Notes: a model not told the origin generated them from the sequence alone. A DNA stretch of 64,000 nucleotides from Nocardioides currus (GCF_003057875.1 NZ_PYXZ01000003.1:282772-346771); one strand, 5' to 3'; counted from the stretch's first letter, positions 40,266 to 49,131 are shown. Numbers and translations: made by a program.

Positions 40266-42989
40266 GTGCTGATCGGACGGGAGCACGAGCAGCAGGTGAT
40301 CGATCGGCTCGTCTCCGGGGCGAGGATCGGTGCCAGTGGCGCGCTCGCGATCACCGGGGAGCCGGGCGTCGGCAAGACCTCGCTGCTCCGCTGGGCCGAG
40401 GGACGCCTCGACGGCTTCCGCGTGGTGCGGGCGACCGGGACCGAGCCCGAGCGCGAGATCCCCTTCGCCGGCCTGCTCACCGTGCTCCGTCCCGCGCTGG
40501 GGCTGCTCGACACGATCGCGCCCCCGCAGGCGCGGGCGCTCGCGACGGCGCTGGCGATGGAGGAGGGCCCGGCCGCCGACCGGTTCGCCATCGGCGCGGC
40601 CACGCTGAGCCTGCTGTGCCGCCTCGCCGAGGAGGCTCCGGTCGCGGTGCTCTTCGACGACCTCCACCTCCTCGACCGCTCCTCGGCGGGCGCGCTCGTC
40701 TTCGCCGCCCGTCGGCTCAGCGCCGACCCGGTGGCGGTGCTGGCCACCGCCCGCACCGGCGAGGCCGACGACCTGGTGGACGGTCTCGGCGGACTGGTCC
40801 TCACCGGGCTCGACCGGACCTCCGCGCGCGCCCTCGTCGACCGTCTCGGCGCACCGGTCAGCGACGAGCAGCTGACCCACGTGCACGCGCTGACCGGCGG
40901 CAACCCGCTGGCACTGGCCGAGCTGGCCGAGCACCCGGCGACCCTGGTGCCGACGGGCGCCGACCTGCCGCCGCCGCTCTCCTCCGCGCTCGCGACGTCC
41001 TTCACCCGGCGTGTGCGCCGGCTCGAGCCGAGGGCCCGGTCGGCGCTGCTGGTCGCGGCGGTCTGCAACGGCGACCTGCGCCTGACCGCCGAGGTGTGTA
41101 CGGCGCTGGGCCTGGACGCCGCCGACCTGGGAGCCGCGCAGGAGGCCGGCCTGGCGGACGTGGTCGCCGGTTCGGGCGAGCTGACCTTCCGGCACCCGCT
41201 CCTGCGCGCCGCCCTCCACCGCGACAGCCCGCCGGAGGAGCGGCGCGCCGCCCACGCCGCGGTCGCCCGGGCCCTGCCGGAGTCCGACACCGACCGCCGG
41301 GCGTGGCACCTCTCGGAGTCGCTGTGGGCGCCCGACGAGGCCGTGGCCTCGATGCTGCTCGGCGCCGCGTCCCGGGCCGCCGCGCGCTCGGCCCACGCCG
41401 TGGCGTCGAGCGCCGCCGAGCGGGCCGCCCGGTTGAGCCCCGACCGTGACGACCTGGCCCGCCGGCTGGTCGACGCGGCTGAGCACTCCTGGGCGGCGGG
41501 ACTGGGCGCTCGCGCGCTCGCGCTGCTCGACGAGGTGCCGCCACTGTCGGCGGAGCTGGCCGCCGAGCTCGCGACGCGCACCCTCGAGCTCCGCGCCGCC
41601 ATCGCCGTGCGCACCGGCTCGGTGCGAGAGGCCGCCGCCATGCTGGAGCGGGCCGCCGCCGCGGCCGGGTCGGCGGACGCCCGGGCCGTCCTGCTGGCGC
41701 AGGCGCTGCACGCCACGCTGTTCCTCGCCGACGGAGCCGCGGCCGGACGGCTGGCCGACGACCTGGCGCTCGCTGCCGGAGCCGCCACGTCGGACCGGGC
41801 GCGGGCGATGGCGACGGTGGCCGCCGGGATGGGCAAGGTGATGTCCGGTCGCGGCGGGATCCCCGAGCTGCGCGCCGCCGTACCCCTCCTCGCGGCGAGC
41901 GCCGAGCTCCGGTCGGACGCGACCGGCGTCGCATGGCTGCTGTTCGCGCCGCTCTTCCTCCGCGACGCGGAGACGGGCCGCGAGCTCCGGGCCCGGGTCG
42001 AGGAGGCGCGGGCGCGGGCCGGCATCGGGGCCCTGCCCGGACTGCTCTTCCTGGTAGCTCGCGACGGCGCGACGTCCGACGGGTGGGTGCGTGCTGCCGC
42101 CGACTACACCGAGGCGATCCGGCTGGCGCGCGACACCGGCCAGGCCACCGAGCTGGCGATGTCGCTGTCGGGCCTGGCCTGGCTGGAGTCGCGTCGCGGC
42201 GGGGAGGAGGAGTGCCGGGCCCTCGCCGCCGAGTGCCTCGCGCTGTGCGCCGACCGGGAGCTGCACTGGGGCCAGACGTGGGCGCTCTTCTCGCTCGGCG
42301 ACCTCGAGCTGTCGCTGGGCCACGCGGCCGCCGCGCTGGAGCACCTGCGCGCCCTCGACCGGCTGCTGACGTCGCTGTCGGTCGCCGACGCCGACCTCGC
42401 TCCGCACGCCGAGCTCGTCGACGTGCTGCTGAGGCTCGGCGAGGTGGACGAGGCCACGCGCACCGCCGCGGCGTACGCCGAGGCCGCCGACGCCAAGGGC
42501 CAGCCCTGGGCGCGGGCACGGGCCCAGCGCTGCCTGGGCCTGGTCGCGCCCGACGACTTCGACGGCCCGTTCGCGGCGGCGCTGTCGCTGCACGCGCAGA
42601 CCGTCGATCGGTTCGAGACCGCCCGCACGTCGTTGGCGTACGGCGAGCGCCTGCGCCGCGCCGGACGGCGGGTCGACGCCCGGGTGCACCTGCGGCGGGC
42701 GCTCGAGGACTTCACCCTGCTCGGCGCCCGGGTGTGGACCGAGCGGGCCGCGAGCGAGCTCGACCTGACCGGCGAGCGGGTGCCGCGCCGCGCCGTCGAC
42801 GGCGTCGAGTCGCTGACGCCGCAGGAGCTCCAGGTGGCGCTGCTGCTCGCCGACGGCCGGACCACCCGGGAGGCGGCCGCGGCGCTCTTCGTGTCGCCGA
42901 AGACGGTGGAGTACCACCTCCGCAAGGTCTACACGAAGCTCGGGATCCGCTCGCGCGAGGAGCTGGCCGTCGCGGTCACGACCGGCTAG
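40266..42989 (+). CDS. Large ATP-binding LuxR (LAL) family transcriptional regulator
   Basis: This 907-residue protein has an N-terminal AAA/NACHT-like ATPase with Walker A GEPGVGKTSLLRWAE and Walker B-like VAVLFDDLHLLD. A long helical TPR-like middle (about residues 300-830) and a C-terminal LuxR helix-turn-helix (about 840-900: LTPQELQVALLLADGRTTRE, with recognition segment SPKTVEYHLRKVYTKLG) complete it. LAL regulators, like MalT, become active on inducer and ATP binding; in actinobacteria they often control secondary-metabolism clusters. It is divergent from the methyltransferase and fusion genes, which are plausible targets. Its stop overlaps the convergent M1 peptidase gene by 4 bases. 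Confidence 0.92.
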   Translation: MLIGREHEQQVIDRLVSGARIGASGALAITGEPGVGKTSLLRWAEGRLDGFRVVRATGTEPEREIPFAGLLTVLRPALGLLDTIAPPQARALATALAMEEGPAADRFAIGAATLSLLCRLAEEAPVAVLFDDLHLLDRSSAGALVFAARRLSADPVAVLATARTGEADDLVDGLGGLVLTGLDRTSARALVDRLGAPVSDEQLTHVHALTGGNPLALAELAEHPATLVPTGADLPPPLSSALATSFTRRVRRLEPRARSALLVAAVCNGDLRLTAEVCTALGLDAADLGAAQEAGLADVVAGSGELTFRHPLLRAALHRDSPPEERRAAHAAVARALPESDTDRRAWHLSESLWAPDEAVASMLLGAASRAAARSAHAVASSAAERAARLSPDRDDLARRLVDAAEHSWAAGLGARALALLDEVPPLSAELAAELATRTLELRAAIAVRTGSVREAAAMLERAAAAAGSADARAVLLAQALHATLFLADGAAAGRLADDLALAAGAATSDRARAMATVAAGMGKVMSGRGGIPELRAAVPLLAASAELRSDATGVAWLLFAPLFLRDAETGRELRARVEEARARAGIGALPGLLFLVARDGATSDGWVRAAADYTEAIRLARDTGQATELAMSLSGLAWLESRRGGEEECRALAAECLALCADRELHWGQTWALFSLGDLELSLGHAAAALEHLRALDRLLTSLSVADADLAPHAELVDVLLRLGEVDEATRTAAAYAEAADAKGQPWARARAQRCLGLVAPDDFDGPFAAALSLHAQTVDRFETARTSLAYGERLRRAGRRVDARVHLRRALEDFTLLGARVWTERAASELDLTGERVPRRAVDGVESLTPQELQVALLLADGRTTREAAAALFVSPKTVEYHLRKVYTKLGIRSREELAVAVTTG

Positions 42990-44482
42990 GCCGCGGGGAC
43001 GCCGGGCGCGGGGGTGGTCTCGCCGGTGATCCAGGCGTCGAAGAACGCCGACAGCTCGCGGCCGGTCTCCTTCTCCCAGTGGGCGTAGATGTCCTCGCGG
43101 GTGGCGGAGGTGTTGTCGCGGGAGGCCAGCCACGAGCGGGCGATCCGGAAGAACTCGTCGTCGCCGAGCTCGAGGCGCAGCTCGTTCCACATCAGCCCGG
43201 GCGAGTAGTAGATGTTGGAGCCGCCGAACTGCGCCTTGTCGTAGGCGCCGGGAGGTCCGTACTGGTCGCGCAGGTCCTGGTCGATCGCGCGCCACTCCCT
43301 GATCGTCCGGGTGATCGGACCTTCGTCGTGGTCGTCCTCCCACAGGGCCTGCATCAGCATCGTCATGCCCTCGTTGAGCCAGACGTCGCGCCAGTCGGCG
43401 GGCGAGACCTGGTCGCCGTACCACTGGTGGACGAGCTCGTGGGCGATGACCGCGGGCGAGCGCACGTAGTCGTTGTTGCCGATCGTGACCATCGTCTGGG
43501 TCTCCATCGCCGACATCGAGTCGGTCGCGAGGATGCCCGCGGAGCTGAACGGGTAGGGCCCGAGCCGCGCCTCGATCCAGTCGATCGCGTCGTTGCCGAC
43601 GGCCATGTCGCTCAGCACCATCGGCTGGCCGCGGGGATACCAGTAGTCGAGCACCACCCCGCTCTTCGAGGTGTTGGACGCGTGCTCGTAGTCGCCGATC
43701 GCCAGCGTCACGAGGTAGGACGACGCGGGCTCGTCGAGCTGGAACTCGGTCGTGCGCTGTCCGTCCTCGGAGGCGTCGGCGACGAGACGCCCGTTGGCGA
43801 TGCCGGTCCACGGGTCCGGGGCGGTGACCGAGATGTCGTAGAGCGCCTTGTCGGCCGGCTGGTCGTTGACGGGATACCAGCTGTAGGCGCCGTACGGCTC
43901 CTGCATCGTCCACACCTCGCCGCGGTCGGTGACGGTGAAGCCGAGGGTCGAGAAGTCGCCGCGCGTCGTCGGCGCCGGGACGGGCCGGGGCTTGCCGGAG
44001 TAGGTGACGACGAGCTCGTGTCGGTCGTCGGTGACGATCGGCTCGCGGACCACGAGGTCCTTGCCGCGATGGGCGTACGCCGCCGCCGTGCCGTCGAGGG
44101 TCAGGTCGGAGACCTTCAGCGGACCCGCGAGGTCGAGCGTGAACGTCGACGCGTCGCGCGCCGCGCGGAACGTGATCGTCGCGGTGGCGGTGAGCCGGCG
44201 GGCGCTCGGGTCCCAGGCGAGGTCGAGGTCGTAGAGCAGCGCGTCGACGTCGGGCCCGCCCACGGCGGGATAGACGGAGTCCTCGACGGGCGTGCTCTCG
44301 GCCAGCGCGAGGTCGGGGTCGGTGCGGTCGGAGACCGTCGGCTCGCCGGTCCGGGCGGCCGCGGCGGTGGCCCCGGCGTCGACGGGCGCGGCCACGTCGG
44401 GGCGCTCCTGCGACTCCTGCGAGCACCCGGCGAGAAGGACCCCCGTGGCGACAAGGGCGCACACCCGCCGGGCGAGCACCAT
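42986..44482 (-). CDS. M1 family zinc metallopeptidase, lipoprotein
   Basis: This 498-residue protein has a lipobox (GVLLAGCSQES, Cys about residue 20), so it should be anchored to the outer leaflet of the membrane. The N-terminal beta domain is followed by a catalytic domain with zinc motif HELVHQWYG and the third ligand in LNEGMTMLMQ (first His about residue 348), giving the M1 pattern HExxH-x18-E. The exopeptidase GAMEN motif appears in altered form (SAMETQTM). It lacks the ERAP-type C-terminal domain. Its ATG overlaps by one base the stop of the ECF sigma gene (TGATG), occupying the place normally held by an anti-sigma gene. Confidence 0.88.
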   Translation of the reverse strand: MVLARRVCALVATGVLLAGCSQESQERPDVAAPVDAGATAAAARTGEPTVSDRTDPDLALAESTPVEDSVYPAVGGPDVDALLYDLDLAWDPSARRLTATATITFRAARDASTFTLDLAGPLKVSDLTLDGTAAAYAHRGKDLVVREPIVTDDRHELVVTYSGKPRPVPAPTTRGDFSTLGFTVTDRGEVWTMQEPYGAYSWYPVNDQPADKALYDISVTAPDPWTGIANGRLVADASEDGQRTTEFQLDEPASSYLVTLAIGDYEHASNTSKSGVVLDYWYPRGQPMVLSDMAVGNDAIDWIEARLGPYPFSSAGILATDSMSAMETQTMVTIGNNDYVRSPAVIAHELVHQWYGDQVSPADWRDVWLNEGMTMLMQALWEDDHDEGPITRTIREWRAIDQDLRDQYGPPGAYDKAQFGGSNIYYSPGLMWNELRLELGDDEFFRIARSWLASRDNTSATREDIYAHWEKETGRELSAFFDAWITGETTPAPGVPAA

Positions 44483-45027
44483 CACTCGCCCCGGAGCAGG
44501 GGGCGGGCGAGCTTGCGGCCGTGGTGGATCTGCGCCTTCACGGTGCCGAGCGGCACCCCGATGAGCTGGGCGATGTCCTCGTAGGCCATGCCGTAGACGT
44601 CGCGGAGCAGCAACGGCTCGACGTACTGCGGGTGGTCGTGCTCGATGGTCTCCATCGCCTCGAGCAGGTCGAGGCGGGTGCCGGCGATGACCGACGTGGT
44701 GCGCGGGTCGGGGCGGTCGTGGTGGCCGCCCTCGAAGTCGGTGGGCACGGCCTGGGTCTTCAGCTTGCGGTAGGTCGTGCGGGCGCTGTTGAGCGCGACG
44801 ACGTGCATCCACGTGGTGAAGCGGCCCTTGCCGTTCCAGGAACCGATCTTGGTGGCGATGTTGAGCAGCGCGTCCTGGCAGGCGTCCTCGGAGTCGCCGG
44901 AGAAGGGCAGCACCCCCCGGCAGACGTTGAGCGCACGCGGCCGGACGGCCGCCAGCAGGTCCTCCAGGGCATCGCGATCGCCATCGCGGGCGCGCCGCGC
45001 CAGGTCATCGATGTCATCTGGAGTCAC
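44482..45027 (-). CDS. ECF RNA polymerase sigma factor coupled to an M1 peptidase
   Basis: This 181-residue ECF sigma factor has region 2 (about residues 10-80: GDSEDACQDALLNIATKIGS, then RFTTWMHVVALN) and region 4 (about 120-175: LLLRDVYGMAYEDIAQLIGV with recognition helix PLGTVKAQIHHGRKLAR). Region 2.2 keeps its acidic residues. No anti-sigma gene is present; instead an M1 lipoprotein peptidase is coupled downstream and a Ser/Thr kinase is divergent upstream. The GTG at 45027 is preferred, as a TATGTT hexamer lies 6 bases before it. A GTG at 45057 would overlap the kinase start. Confidence 0.88.
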   Translation of the reverse strand: MTPDDIDDLARRARDGDRDALEDLLAAVRPRALNVCRGVLPFSGDSEDACQDALLNIATKIGSWNGKGRFTTWMHVVALNSARTTYRKLKTQAVPTDFEGGHHDRPDPRTTSVIAGTRLDLLEAMETIEHDHPQYVEPLLLRDVYGMAYEDIAQLIGVPLGTVKAQIHHGRKLARPLLRGE

Positions 45028-45033
45028 GCCTGC

Positions 45034-45042
45034 AACATAATG
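45034..45042. promoter_or_regulatory. Overlapping divergent -10 elements (sigma factor and kinase)
   Basis: AACATAATG serves both strands. On the plus strand CATAAT (45035-45040) ends 7 bases before the kinase GTG at 45048. On the minus strand TATGTT (45039-45034) ends 6 bases before the sigma GTG at 45027. Both genes could thus be leaderless from one shared, nearly symmetric -10 core, making simultaneous transcription mutually exclusive. Confidence 0.55.
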
Positions 45043-45047
45043 CAGTT

Positions 45048-46511
45048 GTGTCTGCACCCTCTCGGCTCGGTCGCTACCCTGTGCGCCGCCGCATCGGATC
45101 GGGTGCCTTCGCGACCGTCTGGCTCGCCTACGACGAGCAGCTCGACTCGCCCGTCGCGATCAAGGTGCTGGCCGACAACTGGACCGAGGACCTGCACGCG
45201 CGGCAGCGCTTCATCGAGGAGGGCCGCTTCCTCCGCAAGGTCGAGTCGCCCCACGTGGTCGCGGTCTGGGACGCCGGCGAGCTGCCCGACTCGCGCCCCT
45301 TCCTCGTCATGTCGTACGCCGACCAGGGCACCCTCGCCGACCGGCTCGAGCTCGACGCGCTGAGCGTCTCGCAGGCCCTGCACGTCGTCGGCCAGGTCGG
45401 TGCGGGGCTGCACGCCCTCCACCAGCGCGGCGTCCTGCACCGTGACGTGAAGCCCGCCAACGTGCTGTTCCGCACCGTCGAGCTCGACGGGGAGCCGCAG
45501 GTCAGCGCGATGCTCGGCGACCTCGGGCTGGGCAAGGCGATGGACATGTCCTCGCGGCTGACGATGATCGGCGGCACGCCGTCGTTCGTCTCGCCCGAGC
45601 AGGCGCAGGGCGAGCCGCTGGACGCCCGCGCCGACCAGTTCTCCCTCGCCGCGCTGGCCTACCTGCTGCTGGCCGGGCGGGCGCCGTACAACCACGCCTC
45701 GCTGAGGTCCGCCGCCGACCCCGAGCCGCCACCCCCGCTCGGCAACGGCCTGCCGGACGCGACCGAGGCCGTCATCGCGCGCGGGCTGGCGAAGGACCGC
45801 GACGAGAGGTACGCCGACGTGCCGGCCTTCGTCGCGGCGCTCACCGAGTCGCTGGCCGGCCGGGCCACCGACGAGCCGCCGACCTGGCTGCCGGTCGATC
45901 CCGAGCTGACCCAGCCCGCCCCGCAGGGCGAGTTGTTCACCGAGCTGTCCGACCAGCCGGTCGCGTCGCGGGCGTCGCGTCGGCGCCTGGTCGGCGTGGG
46001 GGCCGCCGCGGTGGTGGTCGGCCTGCTGGGCGGCTACGTCGGCCACGAGGTGCTCAACACCGAGCGCACCATCGAGGACACGTCCGGCACCATCTCGGTC
46101 ACGGTGCCGGAGGGATGGACGCGCGCGGTCGACACCGAGCGGTGGGTGCCGCCCGGCGCCGAGGTCGACCAGGCCTCGCTGTCGGCCGGCAGCGGCGAGG
46201 GGTGGAACACCAACGACGACCCGGGCGAGGGTGTCTTCGTCGGGCTGCTGCAGGGCGAGAGCCTGCCCACCACCGTCCCCCAGCACCCCGAGTGCGACCC
46301 GCCGCGCCCGGTGGACCGCGACCGCCGCAACGGCGACGCCTACATGACGGTCGAGTTCACCGGCTGCGACGACGACGGGTTCACCTTCGAGCGGGTCGTG
46401 CAGGTGACCGCCGACCGCATCCTGTGGGTGCAGGTCCGCGCCCGCGACCGGGGCACCGCACTGCGCGTCCTCGACGAGGTCAAGGTGGCCGGGGTCGGCG
46501 CCTCCGCCTGA
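45048..46511 (+). CDS. Transmembrane Ser/Thr protein kinase divergent from an ECF sigma factor
   Basis: This 487-residue protein has a kinase domain (about residues 5-270) with glycine loop RIGSGAFATVW, lysine in VAIKVLADNW, catalytic loop HRDVKPANVLF and activation region ending GGTPSFVSPEQ. The usual DFG triad reads DLG (GDLGLGK), a substitution found in some active bacterial kinases. One membrane helix (about 308-328) leads to an extracellular domain of about 150 residues with a cysteine pair (HPECDPP and FTGCDDD) and a beta-rich fold resembling secreted wall-sensor domains. The GTG has no Shine-Dalgarno. The position suggests it phosphorylates the divergent sigma factor or its regulon (inference). 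Confidence 0.88.
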   Translation: MSAPSRLGRYPVRRRIGSGAFATVWLAYDEQLDSPVAIKVLADNWTEDLHARQRFIEEGRFLRKVESPHVVAVWDAGELPDSRPFLVMSYADQGTLADRLELDALSVSQALHVVGQVGAGLHALHQRGVLHRDVKPANVLFRTVELDGEPQVSAMLGDLGLGKAMDMSSRLTMIGGTPSFVSPEQAQGEPLDARADQFSLAALAYLLLAGRAPYNHASLRSAADPEPPPPLGNGLPDATEAVIARGLAKDRDERYADVPAFVAALTESLAGRATDEPPTWLPVDPELTQPAPQGELFTELSDQPVASRASRRRLVGVGAAAVVVGLLGGYVGHEVLNTERTIEDTSGTISVTVPEGWTRAVDTERWVPPGAEVDQASLSAGSGEGWNTNDDPGEGVFVGLLQGESLPTTVPQHPECDPPRPVDRDRRNGDAYMTVEFTGCDDDGFTFERVVQVTADRILWVQVRARDRGTALRVLDEVKVAGVGASA

Positions 46512-46530
46512 GCCTCCGCCCTGGGTGCAG

Positions 46531-46728
46531 CTACATCCAGTTGCCCGCGCCCCGGTTGACCCGCCGCTGGCCGTCGCGCTGCTCGTGCGCGTCCAGGCTG
46601 CGCTGCCCGTCGGCGTCCTGCGGATCCCCGCGGGTCCCGCGGACGTCGCTGACCACCAGGAGGAGATAGGCGCCGACGAGGGCGGCCCCGAACAGCACGG
46701 CCACGACGGCCCAGAAGATCTGCGGCAT
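46531..46728 (-). CDS. Small single-pass membrane protein (65 aa)
   Basis: A 65-residue protein starts at an ATG preceded by GGGGGAACCACC, a good Shine-Dalgarno. The N-terminal helix FWAVVAVLFGAALVGAYLLL (about residues 5-24) is followed by a charged, Gln/Asp/Arg-rich cytoplasmic tail. I recognise no family. It converges with the kinase gene after 19 bases and lies downstream of the GT61 gene on the same strand. Two ACACGTGT motifs lie in its upstream region. Confidence 0.6.
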   Translation of the reverse strand: MPQIFWAVVAVLFGAALVGAYLLLVVSDVRGTRGDPQDADGQRSLDAHEQRDGQRRVNRGAGNWM

Positions 46729-46787
46729 GGTGGTTCCCCCTCGATCGTCCGAATCTCCTCCGAGAGTAGTCCGGTCGGCGGGCGAGC

Positions 46788-46849
46788 ACACGTGTCCGGG
46801 TTGTGGCCCTCGACAGACCCGTTCCGGGGCCACGACTCCTACACGTGTA
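46788..46849. promoter_or_regulatory. Two ACACGTGT palindromes upstream of a small membrane-protein gene
   Basis: ACACGTGT at 46788-46795 and TACACGTGTA at 46840-46849 are palindromes 52 bases apart, centre to centre about five helical turns. They could be a paired operator for the 65-residue membrane protein. Chance occurrence cannot be excluded. Confidence 0.3.
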
Positions 46850-46873
46850 CGGCGCTGGGCGACCGTCCTCTGC

Positions 46874-48439
46874 CTAGAGCCGCGCCAGCAGCGCGCGCAG
46901 CGCGTCGCCGTGCTGCTCGAGGTCGAAGGTCCACGACGACTGGAACGAGCGGTAGTCGAAGCCGCCCTCCGGCTGGGGGTGGTCGGGCTCGCTCCAGAAG
47001 GTGTGCAGGTCGCTCCCGCGCGCGGCGGTGATCAGCTCCTCGTTGCGGGCGTCGTAGCCCGCGTGGTTGAGCACGACGACGGGTGGTGCCTGCGCCGCGA
47101 AGACGAGGTTGAAGAGCCCGGTGCCGCCGAACCCGGCCACCGCGGCGGCGTCGCTGAAGAGGCGCGCCTGCTCGGGCAGGGTGTGGCGCGCGGGCTCGGC
47201 GACCACGAAGCCGGCGTCGGTGAAGACCCGCTCGACGTCGCGCCAGTTGTGGCACAACCGGTGCCCGGAGCGGCGGGTGACGAACATCCGCTGCCGCTCA
47301 CCGGCGGCAGGCGCGTCGGCGAGCAGCCCGGCGAGCAGCCGGTCCCAGACCTCGACGATGCGCGGGTCGATCGAGAACGGCTCCTTGTTGTGCAGCTGCG
47401 GTGTCGCGGTGACCAGCGTGTCGACCCGCACGGACTCCTCGAGCCAGACGACGTCGTCCGGCCCCACGCCGTACGCCGCGAGGACGGCCACGTCCGGACG
47501 GACGATGTCGCGCCCGCGGTCGCGCCGGTGCCGGCGGATCGCGAGGCGGACGCTCGGGTCTGCCTCCTTCGCCCGCTCCCAGCCCCAGAGCTTGGCCACG
47601 CCCTCGGTGAGCAGGTGGCCGTAGTGGCCGGAGTTCTTGTACTCGAAGAGGTAGTAGCTGCCCGGCAGCCGCGCGAGGTCCGGCGACGGAGTGTCCTTGA
47701 GCCGGGCGAAGCGCGGGGTGATGTCGCGGAGCTTGGAGTTCTCCAGCGGGCGGTGCTCGAACCACTTGAAGCTCTCGGGCAGGACTGTCTCGCCGGCGGT
47801 GACCACCATCCCCTCGTGCAGGGTGAGGTCACCGGTGTAGCGGCGGACCTCGGTCGCGGGGACGGTCATGCTCGTCAGCGGCGCGGTCGGGTTGGGCCCG
47901 TGGTTGGTGACGGAGCGCCCGGGCGTGAAGTCGGCCGCGTCGCGGTGCTCGAGCACCTCGACGCGGGTCCCGGTGCGCAGTGGCAGGAGGCCGGTCTGGT
48001 CCTCCTCGAGCTTGAGCAGGCTGGGTCCGGTCTTCTCGACGACGACCAGCGATCCCTCGAGCTCCACGGAGCCGGTCGCGCGCGCGAGCTCACGGCGCAG
48101 CCGGCGACGTACGCGCAGCAGGTCGGGCTGCTCGCCCCCGGCCAGCAGCAGGAGTGCTGCGTGCACGGACCTCGCGTCGTCGTCCGAGCCGGCCTGCACG
48201 ACGTAGCGACCGCCCTCGCGGACGTGCCAGAAGGCGCGGACGAACCGCTTCAGCACAGCCGCCGGTTCCTCGCCCGTCGGGTCGACCACCGTGCCGGGGC
48301 CGGGGGCCGCATCGAGGTCGCGCACCGCGCCCGGCCGGTCCAGCAGGACGTACGGCGCGGGGCAGGACGCGAGGACGTCGGTGAGCGCCCGCTCCCGGCG
48401 GCGCCGCCGCCACGCCGAGACGAGACCGGTGGCAGCCAT
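46874..48439 (-). CDS. Glycosyltransferase family 61-like protein
   Basis: This 521-residue protein's C-terminal half (about residues 230-521) shows the GT61/DUF563 pattern. Examples are the segment VVWLEESVRVDTLVTATPQL, the FVTRRSGHRLCHNWRDVERV donor-site region and FSDAAAVAGFGGTGLFNLVF, in which the expected HGA motif is replaced by GFGG. The N-terminal part is not recognised. GT61 enzymes add sugars to cell-surface glycans, so a wall polysaccharide role is likely. The ATG at 48439 overlaps by one base the stop of the upstream secreted-protein gene, so the two are coupled. Confidence 0.75.
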   Translation of the reverse strand: MAATGLVSAWRRRRRERALTDVLASCPAPYVLLDRPGAVRDLDAAPGPGTVVDPTGEEPAAVLKRFVRAFWHVREGGRYVVQAGSDDDARSVHAALLLLAGGEQPDLLRVRRRLRRELARATGSVELEGSLVVVEKTGPSLLKLEEDQTGLLPLRTGTRVEVLEHRDAADFTPGRSVTNHGPNPTAPLTSMTVPATEVRRYTGDLTLHEGMVVTAGETVLPESFKWFEHRPLENSKLRDITPRFARLKDTPSPDLARLPGSYYLFEYKNSGHYGHLLTEGVAKLWGWERAKEADPSVRLAIRRHRRDRGRDIVRPDVAVLAAYGVGPDDVVWLEESVRVDTLVTATPQLHNKEPFSIDPRIVEVWDRLLAGLLADAPAAGERQRMFVTRRSGHRLCHNWRDVERVFTDAGFVVAEPARHTLPEQARLFSDAAAVAGFGGTGLFNLVFAAQAPPVVVLNHAGYDARNEELITAARGSDLHTFWSEPDHPQPEGGFDYRSFQSSWTFDLEQHGDALRALLARL

Positions 48440-49089
48440 CAGGGGGCGTGGATGCCGCGGGCGTCGGCGCGCCCGAAGATCACGTCGTCGATCAGGTCGC
48501 GCATGCCGGGGACGTCGACCTCGCGGCCGGTCACCGCGATCTCGGCCTCGGCCTGGCCGGAGCGGGTGACGTCGAGCCAGGTGATGATGCTGAAGCGCCG
48601 GTAGCCGTCGTGGACGTAGCTGAACTCGAGCGTGTCGTAGGTGCGGCGGATGACCTTGACCTGCTCCTCGTCGCGGCGGAGGTCGACGATGCGCGAGGCG
48701 AGGATGTCGGGGATCTGCTCGTGCTGGCTGACGACCTGCTCGACACGCAGGATGTAGGTGTTGCTGGGGTTCTGCGCCTTCTTGTACTTCACCTCGTTGG
48801 ACGAGGTCTCCAGCCGGCTCCAGCCGCGCGGGGCGAGGAAGACGAACTTGTAGTTGTCGGTGCCGACCGCGACCTCGCGCAGCGGCAGGTTGCGGCCCAG
48901 CGCCGGCTGCGGCGGGTCGTCGCGCAGCTGGGTGGGCGGGTCGACCGGGAACCGGGGGTTGACGGCCACCACGGGCTCGGGCGCTCCGGTGGTGACCGGG
49001 GACGACTGCAGGGCGGCCGCGAGCGCGAAGCCGACGACGACGCTCGCCGCCAGCAACGCCGCGACCGCGCCGAGCCCCCGCCAACCCAT
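48439..49089 (-). CDS. Secreted or membrane-anchored protein of unknown family
   Basis: This 216-residue protein has an uncleaved-anchor-like or signal helix (about residues 4-28: LGAVAALLAASVVVGFALAA) and a compact extracellular domain (about 70-205) containing FLAPRGWSRLETSSNEVKYK and the closing GMRDLIDDVIFG. The mixed alpha/beta pattern recalls LpqN/PsbP-like folds, but I cannot name it with confidence. It is coupled to the GT61 gene and has a leaderless-type start 42 bases from the divergent penicillin-binding protein, so a role in cell-wall assembly is plausible. Confidence 0.6.
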   Translation of the reverse strand: MGWRGLGAVAALLAASVVVGFALAAALQSSPVTTGAPEPVVAVNPRFPVDPPTQLRDDPPQPALGRNLPLREVAVGTDNYKFVFLAPRGWSRLETSSNEVKYKKAQNPSNTYILRVEQVVSQHEQIPDILASRIVDLRRDEEQVKVIRRTYDTLEFSYVHDGYRRFSIITWLDVTRSGQAEAEIAVTGREVDVPGMRDLIDDVIFGRADARGIHAP

Positions 49090-49095
49090 GGGGTC

Positions 49096-49101
49096 AATCT
49101 A
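49096..49101 (-). promoter_or_regulatory. -10 hexamer of a probable leaderless promoter
   Basis: TAGATT on the minus strand ends 6 bases before the ATG at 49089. It forms a divergent leaderless pair with the promoter at 49120. Confidence 0.45.
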
Positions 49102-49119
49102 TCGGTGCGGGTCGCCGAC

Positions 49120-49125
49120 TACCGT
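49120..49125 (+). promoter_or_regulatory. -10 hexamer of a probable leaderless promoter
   Basis: TACCGT ends 6 bases before the ATG at 49132 of the penicillin-binding lipoprotein gene. Confidence 0.45.
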
Positions 49126-49131
49126 GCACGC

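Noticed and set aside
39066..44462. A 1798-codon minus-strand frame running through the methyltransferase, LuxR and M1 peptidase region
   Set aside because: It is a shadow of several well-supported genes with conserved motifs in other frames.
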